From: an uncultured Nitrospirota bacterium
Lineage (GTDB): Bacteria > CG2-30-53-67
Assembly: GCA_947259355.1 (NCBI GenBank)
Contig: CAMYMF010000009.1
Location: 19,727-83,726, forward strand
DNA length: 64,000 nucleotides
Direction: 5' to 3'
Position 1 is the first letter of the stretch. Each line of letters starts with the position of its first letter. Below, one piece after another: positions 50,642 to 59,948 of this stretch. The position numbers and the translations under genes were made by a program. The notes below the pieces were generated by a model that saw nothing but the letters and a program-made list of their open reading frames with translations, had not been told where the DNA came from and searched no databases.

Positions 50642-52934
50642 TGCTGGTTACTCCTTCTTCCTCCACAGGGGCAGGAGGTTTACCGTTTGAGAGGGGGCGC
50701 CCCGTCTTTCTCAGCACGATCTCCGCAACACATCTTTCTGGATCATAATAGATCGAGACGCAATCGAGACACTGGAAGCATTCCCGGTAATCGATACTGC
50801 CATCCAATCGGATAGCATCATAGTCACAGGCAGTGCGGCAGAATTGACAAGGCGATCCGCACTCGGAGCGCCGTATCAACCAGTCGAAGCGACGGATCGA
50901 CCCCAAGACCTCGAGGCCCGCGCCCAGGGGACAGAGATAGCGGCAGAAGAACTTGTAAATAAAGGCCCCGATCAGCAGCAGGCCGACCGCGTAGGTCACG
51001 TAGGGCCAGGAGCGAGAAAAGGCTACGGTGATGGCTGTCTTAAACGGTTCCACCTCCACCATCCAGTCCACCAAGCCGTTGAACAAAACCGCCCCCAGGA
51101 GGATGGCCACCAGCGCGATATATTTGATCTTCTTGAGTCCCCTATCCCACTTTTCGCGGACCCGAACCTGACCGATTCCGATCCGTTTCGCCACTGCACG
51201 GACGAATTCTTGCAAGGCGCCAAAGGGGCATAACCAGCCACAAAAGGTCCCCCGACCCCAGACAATGAGGGTCATCAAGACAAAGCCCCAAAGGATCACC
51301 GTCATCGGATCGTAAAGATAGAATTTGAGACCACGCCCGGCCGTCATGGCTTGCACCAGGGCAGTGATGTTGACAATGGAGAGTTGTCCCTGCGCGTACC
51401 ACCCCACAAACCCCAGGGTAAACGCGAGAAAGGCGTAACGGAACACCACGAGCGTGCGGGAAGACGCGAAGAGTTGTTTCTGCAGCAAGAGCGCTCCGGT
51501 CAGTGTGGCCAGGGCCAGGACAAGCGCAACGATTTCCCAAGCCCGCTCGAGCCACACTGCCTTCCAACCTTCCAACTTCTTTTGGACTTCAGCACGAACG
51601 ACAAAACGCTCCGGCAGCTGGTAGGGTGTGACGATATCCTTGACAACCCGCTCGGGGTAGATGCGCCCCCTTTGCCTGAGGACATGGAGCGACAGCTCCC
51701 AGGGCAACGCCGGATCCAGTCCGGCATGACTCGCGACCTGGAACACCTTGATGGAGTCTGCCTTTGGCGCACCGGCCAACGCCGGCACCACCTCGACATC
51801 GAGATCGCGCATATCCATCGGCAATTTGTCTTGCGTTATGGAGAGCAGACGGGGGGTGGCCCCCCGTACGAAATCCTCGTCAATAAAGCTATAACGCCCG
51901 TCGGTCATCACCAGAATGGCATGATCGCCCTCTTCGAGATAGCGTGTAATCTCCTCCATGGCCGTGTCATCGAACAGAGAGCGCCCGATGGTCGGCACGG
52001 AGACCAGCGCGACGTACAAATCGATAAAGGGCTCGTCCGGATGTGCCAGGGCGACCGCATCCCCATCTTCCAGGCGAGTGCCAACGAAAAGCGCTTGCAC
52101 GTCCCGGTTGTAGACCTGCCGGTGGACGACCAAACCCTGGCTCAGCAGTTCTTCCCAACTCTTCTTTTCGAGCAAATCCTGACGGACTCGGGCGACCTCA
52201 TTGGGGTCCCGCCCATGGGCAAACCCCAGTTTGGCCCGCGCGACCTGCAGGGCAGTCGAGATGACCGTCTGATTGATAATCCGCACGGAGACCGTGGCCT
52301 TCGACACCCCATCGAGCACAGCCTCTTGCTCGGAGATGCGTCCTTTGCGATTCATCATCGAGCTTACTCGGATGTTCTGGAGGAGGGACTTTCCTCGGTA
52401 CTGCTCCACGAAAGCATCGAGCGGCTCTTGGCCCAGCCCCCCGACGAATACCGGTTCGTGTTGGGACAACACCCGAACGTTGATGAGCCGACCGTCCATG
52501 TCGATGGCGACCAGCAGGTTCATCGGTGTGCCTGCGAAACCCGGTATCTGGGCGAAATCGATCGATTCAAAGGCATAGCCCACGGGCTTTGGGACCGGCC
52601 CCTCTTTGAAGATGATCCAGACGGGAAGCTCGGGATCCTTTTCTCCCACCAGGAAGGGGGAAGGGAAAAATGCCGTAAGCGCTTCCCGCGACAGGTCACC
52701 GGCTTTTACCACTCTCGGGGACAGCGCGCCCAAAATAACAAAGAGCAAAGAGAGCGCGAGCAGAGAGACTCTACTTGGGTGAATCCCGGCCTGCCAGGCC
52801 CACCGCAGTTTCCGTCCGCTTCCCTTAGCCGATTGTTTTTTTTGTAAATCAGACTGGGAGTTCAAAGAGGAATGTGCCTTCTCACGGAATTGGACTGGGA
52901 CGTCAAATGGGAGTTCGTGTTTCTTGATTGCCAA
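50634..52934 (-). CDS. NosR/NirI-like membrane FMN and Fe-S protein
   Basis: 766 residues. An N-terminal membrane segment (about 50-72) leads to a periplasmic FMN-binding domain (about 90-180). Its VDGVSKATVS motif carries the Thr for covalent FMN. A long periplasmic region follows, then several membrane helices (about 470-640), with polyferredoxin motifs CGWLCPFGALQEFV and CRYLCPLGAGLEV, and a final CGSPCQFCRTACDYDA plus CFQCLDC. This is the NosR/NirI arrangement; in NosR it feeds electrons to a periplasmic copper enzyme. No nosZ is in the window. Here it may pass electrons between the quinone pool and periplasmic PQQ or flavoproteins (inference). The start is a TTG and is uncertain. Confidence 0.5.
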   Translation of the reverse strand: MAIKKHELPFDVPVQFREKAHSSLNSQSDLQKKQSAKGSGRKLRWAWQAGIHPSRVSLLALSLLFVILGALSPRVVKAGDLSREALTAFFPSPFLVGEKDPELPVWIIFKEGPVPKPVGYAFESIDFAQIPGFAGTPMNLLVAIDMDGRLINVRVLSQHEPVFVGGLGQEPLDAFVEQYRGKSLLQNIRVSSMMNRKGRISEQEAVLDGVSKATVSVRIINQTVISTALQVARAKLGFAHGRDPNEVARVRQDLLEKKSWEELLSQGLVVHRQVYNRDVQALFVGTRLEDGDAVALAHPDEPFIDLYVALVSVPTIGRSLFDDTAMEEITRYLEEGDHAILVMTDGRYSFIDEDFVRGATPRLLSITQDKLPMDMRDLDVEVVPALAGAPKADSIKVFQVASHAGLDPALPWELSLHVLRQRGRIYPERVVKDIVTPYQLPERFVVRAEVQKKLEGWKAVWLERAWEIVALVLALATLTGALLLQKQLFASSRTLVVFRYAFLAFTLGFVGWYAQGQLSIVNITALVQAMTAGRGLKFYLYDPMTVILWGFVLMTLIVWGRGTFCGWLCPFGALQEFVRAVAKRIGIGQVRVREKWDRGLKKIKYIALVAILLGAVLFNGLVDWMVEVEPFKTAITVAFSRSWPYVTYAVGLLLIGAFIYKFFCRYLCPLGAGLEVLGSIRRFDWLIRRSECGSPCQFCRTACDYDAIRLDGSIDYRECFQCLDCVSIYYDPERCVAEIVLRKTGRPLSNGKPPAPVEEEGVTSNA

Positions 52935-53004
52935 GTGGTGTCAGGGATTAACACAAAACGAAACGGGAGTCAACAACATCATGCCGGGCAAAGACCTGCA
53001 CCGC

Positions 53005-53820
53005 TTACGCCGGTTGCGGGCTCCGTTTGATTAGGCCGCGCTGCGGATTGTATCCATGCGCAGCCAGTGCAAAAAAAATCACAAGGGACCCGATCACCAC
53101 GACCATGGCCAGGCCGTTGAGCCGGCCGTACAGCGCGTGGCGAATCAGCTCCACCGCGTGGGTGAACGGGTTGAAACGAGCCAGTTGGTAGACGATCTCG
53201 GCGCCTGCCTCTTGGAGCTTCCAGAGCGGGTAGAGGGCCGACGAGACGAAGAACATGGGAAAGATGACGAAATTCATCGTGCCCGCAAAGTTCTCCAACT
53301 GCTTGATATGCACGGACAGCAGCAGCCCCAGTGCGCCCAGCATCATGCCGCTGACGACAATGGCAGGTAAAGCATAGATCCAGCCTGCCCAGGGGATATC
53401 GACCTGGAAGACGGCGCAGAGGATCAAAAAAGCATAGGCCTGCAGGGTCGACAACAGGGTGCCCGCCACCAGTTTGCACAGCAGCAGGAACCAGCGCGGC
53501 AGGGGAGCGGTCAGCAGGAGGCGCATGAGTCCCATCTCTCGATCATAGACCATTGCCAACGATGACTGCATGCCGTTGAACAGCAAGACCATGCCGAGCA
53601 GACCGGGCGCAATGTAGACCTGGTACTCAATGTAGGTTTCATAAGGGGGAATCACCGCCACACCGAAGACATTCTGGAAGCCGACGGCGAAGACAATGAG
53701 CCATAGCGCCGGTCGTACGAGAGACGAAAACAAACGCCCTTTCTGGTGCACAAACTTGACGACCTCGCGGCTGCCCACCGCAAGGATCGCCTGGGCGGCG
53801 TGGTGGACATTCATGATCAT
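53005..53820 (-). CDS. ABC-2 type permease of the PQQ alcohol dehydrogenase system (PedC-like)
   Basis: 271 residues, about six membrane segments, ABC-2 fold. FVHQKGRLFSSLVRPALWLIV, GLLGMVLLFNGMQSSLAMVYDRE, GLMRLLLTAPLPRWF and PLWKLQEAGAEIVYQLARFNPF are typical of the permease found with PQQ-dependent alcohol dehydrogenases. In Pseudomonas putida the related PedA1A2BC transporter is needed for lanthanide-dependent growth. The matching ATPase gene is about 4 kb upstream (57622-58404). ABC-2 architecture is usually that of exporters. Confidence 0.5.
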   Translation of the reverse strand: MIMNVHHAAQAILAVGSREVVKFVHQKGRLFSSLVRPALWLIVFAVGFQNVFGVAVIPPYETYIEYQVYIAPGLLGMVLLFNGMQSSLAMVYDREMGLMRLLLTAPLPRWFLLLCKLVAGTLLSTLQAYAFLILCAVFQVDIPWAGWIYALPAIVVSGMMLGALGLLLSVHIKQLENFAGTMNFVIFPMFFVSSALYPLWKLQEAGAEIVYQLARFNPFTHAVELIRHALYGRLNGLAMVVVIGSLVIFFALAAHGYNPQRGLIKRSPQPA

Positions 53821-53862
53821 GAAACCTTTGCCAACGCGGTCAAGATGTATTTCCCCATGTCA

Positions 53863-55044
53863 TTAGAATTGACACTCATTCTCGCGCTCATCAAAACCCA
53901 AAGTATCCAGATTGTTCGTGGGGTGCAGGAACCCGTCTAGGGGGGCTTGCGCCACCACCCAGTTGGGCGTCGTCAGAAAGATCGGCTGGCGCAGCTGATT
54001 GTTCCACGGGCGAAAGTTGAGCGGATAACCCTTCGCCCCGTCGAGGCGAATCTCTTCCCCTCGCATATAGGCAACGAGGCGGTTGAAATCGGAGGACTTT
54101 GTGCGCAAAACGGCGTCGGCAATGACCTTGACGGCCATCCAGGCAGACCAGTCATAACCGGTCATCGGCCGGTTGGCCCGTCTCATGAAGCGCCGGTTGA
54201 CTTGGGGCGCGCCGTGCCGCTCCCAAGCCCAGTGCCACCAGTCCGGGACCAGTCCGGAGGCTCCTACCACCGCTCGCGGCTTTTGCCCTTGATACGGTAC
54301 GTCCCGGGCAAACTCGCTGTGGGCATCGATGACATAAAGAACATCGTAGTCGACACCCGCGGTGAGCAGCGCCACGTTGTTCTGGCTTCTCAGCCTCGGA
54401 TCCCGGCCGAGCACGAAGTCCCGGACTTCTTTTGTCACCAGCCCATAACGTTTTGCCGAGCGGGCGAAGGCTTGGTGGTACTCGGCATCCCCCGGCTGGG
54501 TCCCTTTCAATACCAGAAGTTTCCGCCATTTCTTGAAGACGAGGAACTGGGCGATGGCATCGGTCAGCATCACGCGGCTCGGGGCGATATGCATCAAATG
54601 AGCTTGGCATTGCTTCTGGCGCAGGTCATCATCCAACGCAGAGATGTTGAAGAGAAGCACCGACTTGTCTTTCGTCCCGGCCGCAAGCTCTGCGACCATG
54701 GCACCGGGCAAATCCAAGAGAAAGAAATGCGCACCCCGTCCGACCAGCTCCTCCACGGCCGGCACCAACTCCTCCGCTGAGGCCAGGGAGCGCCGCTCCA
54801 GTTGAAAACCAAGACCGGCTGCCATGGCCGCGAAGCGGGTCTCATGAATCGCCGTCAAAGCGCCGTCTATCGGCCGCCCCCAGGGCTGGGCGGGGAACCG
54901 TGCCTCCATGAAGCTCTCGCGGTAGCGCGGATCGTCATCGAGCTCGAGATAACCGATGATCAGGTTCTTGGTTTCTGCTGCGGCCGTAGCGCTGGAGAAA
55001 CAAAGAGCCAACAGGATGAGGCTGTAGCACAATGCTCGTATCAT
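53863..55044 (-). CDS. Periplasmic ABC binding protein of the PQQ alcohol dehydrogenase system
   Basis: 393 residues. The signal peptide is MIRALCYSLILLALCFSSATAAA. The mature part resembles the PQQ_ABC_bind family: LIIGYLELDDDPRYRE is the diagnostic opening, with LGFQLERRSLASAEELV and the central VLYVIDAHSEFARDVPYQG. C-terminal NFRPWNNQLRQPIFLTTPNWVV is also shared. These proteins accompany PQQ alcohol dehydrogenases; the ligand is unknown, with alcohols or lanthanide complexes proposed. It starts directly after the stop of the beta-propeller gene. Confidence 0.5.
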   Translation of the reverse strand: MIRALCYSLILLALCFSSATAAAETKNLIIGYLELDDDPRYRESFMEARFPAQPWGRPIDGALTAIHETRFAAMAAGLGFQLERRSLASAEELVPAVEELVGRGAHFFLLDLPGAMVAELAAGTKDKSVLLFNISALDDDLRQKQCQAHLMHIAPSRVMLTDAIAQFLVFKKWRKLLVLKGTQPGDAEYHQAFARSAKRYGLVTKEVRDFVLGRDPRLRSQNNVALLTAGVDYDVLYVIDAHSEFARDVPYQGQKPRAVVGASGLVPDWWHWAWERHGAPQVNRRFMRRANRPMTGYDWSAWMAVKVIADAVLRTKSSDFNRLVAYMRGEEIRLDGAKGYPLNFRPWNNQLRQPIFLTTPNWVVAQAPLDGFLHPTNNLDTLGFDERENECQF

Positions 55045-55911
55045 CTAGTTGTCCACCAAGACATCATGGGGCACACGTCCCGCGGGAACGGATCGGATCA
55101 CCTTCAGACTCTTTGTATCAATGGCGGTCATGTCATCGCTCTTGCCATTGACGACATAGAGGGTGCCCTCGTCGGGGCTGAGCGCCACACCCCAGGCGCG
55201 TTTGCCCACGAGCACGTAGTCCTCTATGCGCCGAGAGGCCACATCGACGATGGCCACATGGTTCGCGTGCCCCAGGGTGACGTAGGCCCTTTTCCCATCC
55301 CGAGTCATACAGATGCCGACGGGTGTCACATCTTCCGGCCGAAATCCCTTCGGCTGAAACTTGATCTCCGCTGTGACCTGGTGGGCCTTCGTATCGATGA
55401 TGCTGACCGTTCCACTCAATTCATTGGTCACCCATAAGCTGCCAAGATCGGGTGTCAGCGCCATGCGCCGGGGGCGGACGCCCACAACGATATTGTGCAC
55501 CAGCCGGCGGCTGGGCCCATCGATGACATGAATCATGTTGGCCACCTCCGAGGCCACGTAGATCGTCTTCTTGTCGGGATGTGCCAGCACACCCTCCGGC
55601 TCCTCACCCACCGGCACCTCCGCCACAGTCTTGTCCTGGGCGAGATCATAGAGGGTGAGCAGACCCTCGTCTTCATTGGACGCGTAAATGAATTTGTCGT
55701 CGGGGCTGAGGTCAAACCGGTCCGGGTCATCGCCGATGGCAATCGATTTCACGACTTTGAGTTTGTCCACGTCAATCACGTCGATGGTGTCATCGTCGCC
55801 GCAGGCGACGTAAATCCTGCTGTGATCGTTGCTGAATCTCATGGAGCGCGGTCGTTGTTTCGTCGGGATCTTCTGGACCAGCTCCAGCGCCGCATAGCAG
55901 CATGAACACAA
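55045..55911 (-). CDS. YVTN beta-propeller protein of the PQQ system, lacking an in-frame signal peptide
   Basis: 288 residues of YVTN-type repeats: KIPTKQRPRSMRFSNDHS, VVKSIAIGDDPDRFDLSPDD, TVAEVPVGEEPEGVLAHP, IVVGVRPRRMALTPDLG and two further blades. It is the PQQ-dependent catabolism-associated propeller. Normal members begin with a signal peptide and a full first blade. Here a good start (ATG 55924, after AAAGGA) encodes MKRQIVFMLLCG in a different frame, so the propeller frame has only a TTG at 55911 and no signal. Positions 55708-55889 are 181/182 identical to 57354-57535 by my count. Either a frameshift or gene conversion damaged the 5' end. Confidence 0.5.
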   Translation of the reverse strand: MCSCCYAALELVQKIPTKQRPRSMRFSNDHSRIYVACGDDDTIDVIDVDKLKVVKSIAIGDDPDRFDLSPDDKFIYASNEDEGLLTLYDLAQDKTVAEVPVGEEPEGVLAHPDKKTIYVASEVANMIHVIDGPSRRLVHNIVVGVRPRRMALTPDLGSLWVTNELSGTVSIIDTKAHQVTAEIKFQPKGFRPEDVTPVGICMTRDGKRAYVTLGHANHVAIVDVASRRIEDYVLVGKRAWGVALSPDEGTLYVVNGKSDDMTAIDTKSLKVIRSVPAGRVPHDVLVDN

Positions 55912-55924
55912 TCTGTCTTTTCAT

Positions 55925-56344
55925 GTTAAATCCTTTCTGTTCTTTTAAAGATCAACAAATATTTCTGTATAACAGATCGCAAAGCATTCAGTCAAGTTGG
56001 ACTGCTCGTGTGCCAATTGGTTGGGAAGCGTGTGGGACTTCCCGCGGATCGAGATCTCGTCCTGCGAGACGAGAACCCGAGAGGTTGCCGTCTCTTCGAA
56101 ATCTGCGAGATTGCGGAAGACGTGTATTTCCCACAAATGCCCGAGGATGAAATGAAGTTCACCCTAGCCAAGAGCTGGAGCAAACAGCGAGAAGTAGCCG
56201 ACGCAACACTGAGGCTCGGCACCGCGAACAGTGTCTGGCACACCTTGTGTGATTCGCACGCCGCGCCGGATGTTACGGCACGGATTGGAGCCTTTGAAGG
56301 GTCGCTGCGCTGGCCGCCAAAATGCTCGAGGCAAATCCTGCCCG
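55925..56344. other. Intergenic region
   Basis: About 420 bases between the propeller gene and the outer-membrane protein gene. A plus-strand frame from ATG 56008 encodes a protein-like stretch (NPRGCRLFEICEIAEDVYF, then KFTLAKSWSKQREVADATL) before running antisense into the next gene. It could be a gene remnant but has no ribosome binding site. Confidence 0.5.
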
Positions 56345-57211
56345 TTAATCATCCTCAAAGAGTTCAAATTCGTAGCTTAGCATCCCCAGAACCAGCCAGT
56401 CTTCACTGTCATTGTTGAGCCCGATGCTTGCTGCCAGCCCCATCTCAAAGTCATCCAGGCCTTTCCAGAGAAAGCCAGGGGTTAGGTAAAACTCAGTCTC
56501 TTTACCGTCGTCAGGCTCGTTGCTCTGCAGGTTTGCCTCAAGGGTCAGGCGCCAATCCGAAACAACCTGGTAGACGGCCGCGAAGTTCACTTCCAGTTCA
56601 TCGAAGAACGCCTCTTTCTCTTGAGCCTCATGCGGCTCCTCCGGGTCTACAAAGCCATAGGCGAGGTGCAAATGGAGGTTGAAATCGTCGCCGAAGCCCT
56701 TGCTGATTACGACGAAAGGTTCATAAACATAGGCGTTTTCGCTGACAGACTCATCGCCACCAGGAAAGGTTGTTTCAAAACCGAGTGCCACCTGAAGACC
56801 TGATCTCTCACATTCATCAAGAGAATATTTCAGGCCCAGTTCAAAGTCGCCGCTACCATCTAATCTCTCACCTTTGTCAGGATCGATCTGCTTGAAAACA
56901 GACCACGAGGCTTCAATTTGGAGTAGGTCTGTCAGACCCAATTCGGCGCCGACATCGAGGGTGAACTCCTCCCCTTCGTCACCGGAAGCATATGCCGGAC
57001 TGAAAGTGACCTGTACCTCGCCCATATCCTGGGGGTAAACGACTTCGGTCACAAAGAAGTCTTCCAGAAGGGAGGGTGCCCCATCCTCCCCGCATGCGGT
57101 TGATCCGTGGAACACCCCGACGGCAACAACCCATATAAAACTCAGTAGTTTATAGACTTTCTTAACTTGAATCGCCTCCCGAACGGTCGATTTGGAATGC
57201 CGCTGAAGCAC
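56345..57211 (-). CDS. Predicted outer-membrane beta-barrel or transporter protein
   Basis: 288 residues. A hydrophobic signal around VYKLLSFIWVVAVGVFHGSTA precedes an acidic, beta-rich region: EVVYPQDMGEVQVTFSPAYA, GDFELGLKYSLDECER, QVALGFETTFPGGDESVS, then alternating strands to GMLSYEFELFEDD. The pattern resembles the MetA-pathway-of-phenol-degradation/outer-membrane channel family, which is common in PQQ dehydrogenase clusters. The GTG start at 57211 lacks a ribosome binding site, so the true start is unsure. It lies between the two propeller copies and probably belongs to the same operon. Confidence 0.5.
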   Translation of the reverse strand: MLQRHSKSTVREAIQVKKVYKLLSFIWVVAVGVFHGSTACGEDGAPSLLEDFFVTEVVYPQDMGEVQVTFSPAYASGDEGEEFTLDVGAELGLTDLLQIEASWSVFKQIDPDKGERLDGSGDFELGLKYSLDECERSGLQVALGFETTFPGGDESVSENAYVYEPFVVISKGFGDDFNLHLHLAYGFVDPEEPHEAQEKEAFFDELEVNFAAVYQVVSDWRLTLEANLQSNEPDDGKETEFYLTPGFLWKGLDDFEMGLAASIGLNNDSEDWLVLGMLSYEFELFEDD

Positions 57212-57224
57212 AAACTTTTATCTC

Positions 57225-57621
57225 TTAGTTATCCACCGGGACATCGTGGGGCATACGAACCTCAGGCACCAAGCGGATCAACTTCAGACGCTTCGTATCG
57301 ATGATGGACCTGTCGTTGCTCTTGCCATTGATGACCGAGCCCTCGTTGGGGCCGAGGTCAAACCGGTCCGGGTCATCGCCGATGGCAATCGATTTCACGA
57401 CTTTGAGTTTGTCCACGTCAATCACGTCGATGGTGACATCGTCGCCGCAGGCGACGTAAATCCTGCTGTGATCGTTGCTGAATCTCATGGAGCGCGGTCG
57501 TTGTTTCGTCGGGATCTTCTGGACCAGCTCCAGCGAATATATACCCCGTTCCCTTTGCGAAACCGACGCCGGGCGCACCAACGAACAGGCAAAGAAGAAT
57601 GAGCCCGCACAGTCCTTTCAT
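57225..57621 (-). pseudogene. Internally deleted and frameshifted second copy of the beta-propeller gene
   Basis: An ATG at 57621, directly after the ABC ATPase stop and preceded by GAAGG, encodes a good signal peptide MKGLCGLILLCLFVGAPGVG. The frame then changes near the TATATAT run at about 57537-57543. Beyond it the other frame encodes the propeller blades KIPTKQRPRSMRFSNDHS and SIAIGDDPDRFDLGPNEG, which join the final blade NGKSNDRSIIDTKRLKLI. Blades three to six are missing, as if lost by recombination between LSPD-type repeats. Its central 182 bases are nearly identical to the other copy, whereas the 3' end has diverged. Confidence 0.5.
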
Positions 57622-58404
57622 TCATATACCTTCTTCAGTCGTGTTGTGGGTCGCACCCGTCAAGAAAAAAAAGGCCTCTGCCAGGCTCGGGCGTTCGGTT
57701 TCAGCCGTCAAGACATCGGGTGAGCCTCCTGCCACCAGCTTGCCCAGATGCAGCATGAGCACCCGATGGGCCAGTTCCGCCTCGTCGACCAGGTGTGTGG
57801 CCCACAACACACTGATGCCCCGTTGAACGCAGAGATTGCGCACATATTCGACCAGCGACGCCCGTGATGCCGGGTCAAGCCCCACGGTGGCTTCGTCCAT
57901 GAGCAGGATGGCCGGCTCGTGGAGCAGGGCGCGGGCGACCTCCACTTTGCGGCGGTTGCCACCGCTCAAATTCCTGGCAGGATCGGCCGCACGTTCCGTC
58001 AGCCCCAGGCGCTCCAACTCCTCGCCGATGCGCCGGCGGGCGCGCGTTCGCGCGATGCCGTGCAGCCGGCAATGGTACACGAGATTTGCGTGCACACTGA
58101 GATCCAAGTCCAAGGTCGGCTGCTGAAAGACCACACCGATCCCGGCCAGGGCGCGCACCGGTGACACGCGGATGTCGTGCCCCTGGATCCAAATGCCGCC
58201 TTCATCCGGCACGAACAAGCCCGTGAGCAGCTGAAAAAGCGTTGTCTTGCCCGCACCGTTGGGACCCAGGAGCGCTACAAACTCGCTCTCTGGCAATTCC
58301 AGATCAACCTGATCCAGGGCCTGAACGTGTCCATACGCCTTGCTGACCTTCCGAACCTCGAGCACTGCACCCAAGGTTCCATTCTCTGTGGCTGCCCGGT
58401 TCAC
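57622..58404 (-). CDS. ABC transporter ATPase of the PQQ alcohol dehydrogenase system
   Basis: 260 residues. Walker A GPNGAGKTT, a Q-loop VVFQQPTLDLDL, signature NLSGGNRRKVEVARAL, Walker B ILLMDEATVGLD and switch ATHLVDE. This subfamily (PQQ_ABC_ATP) is the partner of the permease at 53005-53820. The start is a GTG at 58404 that overlaps the stop of the preceding ATPase by four bases (GTGA), so it is translationally coupled to the second ABC transporter. It should drive transport through the PedC-like permease. Confidence 0.5.
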   Translation of the reverse strand: MNRAATENGTLGAVLEVRKVSKAYGHVQALDQVDLELPESEFVALLGPNGAGKTTLFQLLTGLFVPDEGGIWIQGHDIRVSPVRALAGIGVVFQQPTLDLDLSVHANLVYHCRLHGIARTRARRRIGEELERLGLTERAADPARNLSGGNRRKVEVARALLHEPAILLMDEATVGLDPASRASLVEYVRNLCVQRGISVLWATHLVDEAELAHRVLMLHLGKLVAGGSPDVLTAETERPSLAEAFFFLTGATHNTTEEGI

Positions 58405-59213
58405 CTCGTCTTTTGCTCCCGCGGGGAGATAGCACGGCCATGGGGGTTGTCCGCAGCAAGCCCGGACAGTATCTCCGGATTCTCCTGCAGCAGGCAATCC
58501 TGGAACTCGCTGATGGCTGGGTCCTGCAGCTGTCGCGGGCGATCAATGTCCACCGGGAGCCGAAGGATGACTGTCCCGGGACTGGCGGACAAAAAGAGGA
58601 CCTCATCGGCCAGGGCGATGGCCTCGCGCAGGTTGTGGGTCACGAACACCACGGTCGGTCGAAGATTCCGCCACAAACGGAGCAACAAATGCCGCAGGCG
58701 ATTCGCACTGGGCTCATCGAGAGAGACGAAGGGCTCGTCCATCAACATCAAATCGGGATCCACCGCAAACGCCCGTGCCAAGGCCACACGGCGCTGCTGG
58801 CCGCCGGACAATTGGCCGGGATAGCTTGCTTCCCGGCCGGAGAGTTCCACCTGTTCAAGGAGCCTATGGATGCGTTCCTCATGGCCGGGTTGGCCGTCGA
58901 GGACCAGATCCAGGTTCTGGGACACCGTGAGCCAGGGCATCAGGCGCGGTTCCTGGAACATGCAACCCATCCTTGCCGGATGTTCATCACAGCTCTTGAG
59001 GGGCTGGCCGTTCACCAGAACCGCACCTTCATAGTCGTTGTCCAGCCCCAGGATGATGTTCAGAATGGTGGTCTTGCCGGCGCCCGACGGTCCCACCAGG
59101 GCGACGAACCGACCCGCGGTGACGCTGAAGTCTAGGTCTTTCAGTGCAACGATGTCGTCACGGGAATAGTGCTTACGGTCGATATGGACTGCCAGATCCG
59201 TCACGTGCGCCAC
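58401..59213 (-). CDS. ABC ATPase, nitrate/sulfonate/taurine type
   Basis: 270 residues. Walker A GPSGAGKTT, the Q-loop CMFQEPRLMPWL typical of SsuB/TauB, signature LSGGQQRRVALARAF, Walker B LMLMDEPFVSLDE and switch VTHNLRE. It starts with GTG overlapping the permease gene by 13 bases. Its C-terminus has the usual SsuB-type tail plus about 25 further residues. It energises the importer formed with the next two genes. Confidence 0.5.
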   Translation of the reverse strand: MAHVTDLAVHIDRKHYSRDDIVALKDLDFSVTAGRFVALVGPSGAGKTTILNIILGLDNDYEGAVLVNGQPLKSCDEHPARMGCMFQEPRLMPWLTVSQNLDLVLDGQPGHEERIHRLLEQVELSGREASYPGQLSGGQQRRVALARAFAVDPDLMLMDEPFVSLDEPSANRLRHLLLRLWRNLRPTVVFVTHNLREAIALADEVLFLSASPGTVILRLPVDIDRPRQLQDPAISEFQDCLLQENPEILSGLAADNPHGRAISPREQKTR

Positions 59214-59947
59214 CTGGAGATACGATTGTCGATCGGTCGCATCACAGCCGCCTCGACGAATAAAACGATGGCTGCAAACGCGAAGGTATACGCGAGAATA
59301 TTGGTGATATCGAAAAACTGAAAATAAGTTGACAGTTGAAAGCCGACGCCGTTACTCCTGCCCAATAACTCCACGACCAGGACAATCTTCCAGATGAGTG
59401 CCAGACCGGACCGCGCCGCCGCCATCAAATAGGGGTAGAGCTGCGGCAGATAGACGCGAAGGAGCTTTCTGCGACGGGGGAGGCGAAACGCGTCCGCCAC
59501 GTCGAGCAGCTTTCGGTCCACTGCGCGAGCGCCTTCTCGGACGGTGACAATCACTGTGGGAATCTTGTTAATGGCCACCGCAGCAATCGCGGCAGCTTCC
59601 ACCAAACCGAACCAGATGTAACACAGGATGATGGTCACCAACGCTGGTATATTCAAGCCCAGAACCAGCAGCCCGTCCAAGGCGGAGTCGGCCGCTCGAT
59701 AGCGACCCATCAAGATGCCGACGGAGGTGCCGATCAGCATGGAGACGGCAAAAGCGACGAGCACCCGCCACAGCGTTACGCCCAGGTGATAAAGAAGTTC
59801 CCCCGCTACCAGTTGGCGCCACAGGCTCACCAAAACGGCCGTGGGTGCCGGGAGCGCCGGGTTTTCAAGGACTTGGGCGATGAGTTGCCACAGGGCAAAG
59901 AAACCGACCAAAGAGAGGCTATGCAACCAGCGTTCGCTCAACTTCAT
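59201..59947 (-). CDS. ABC permease, nitrate/sulfonate/taurine type
   Basis: 248 residues with about six membrane segments and the BPD_transp_1 EAA-loop region RKLLRVYLPQLYPYLMAAARSGL, followed by the C-terminal helices. Typical of SsuC/TauC. It starts two bases after the stop of the binding-protein gene and overlaps the ATPase. Substrate specificity cannot be read from it. Confidence 0.5.
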   Translation of the reverse strand: MKLSERWLHSLSLVGFFALWQLIAQVLENPALPAPTAVLVSLWRQLVAGELLYHLGVTLWRVLVAFAVSMLIGTSVGILMGRYRAADSALDGLLVLGLNIPALVTIILCYIWFGLVEAAAIAAVAINKIPTVIVTVREGARAVDRKLLDVADAFRLPRRRKLLRVYLPQLYPYLMAAARSGLALIWKIVLVVELLGRSNGVGFQLSTYFQFFDITNILAYTFAFAAIVLFVEAAVMRPIDNRISRWRT

Positions 59948-59948
59948 C

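Noticed and set aside
51351..52847. Long plus-strand frame antisense to the NosR-like gene
   Set aside because: No domain and no start signal; the opposite strand encodes a clear FMN/polyferredoxin protein.
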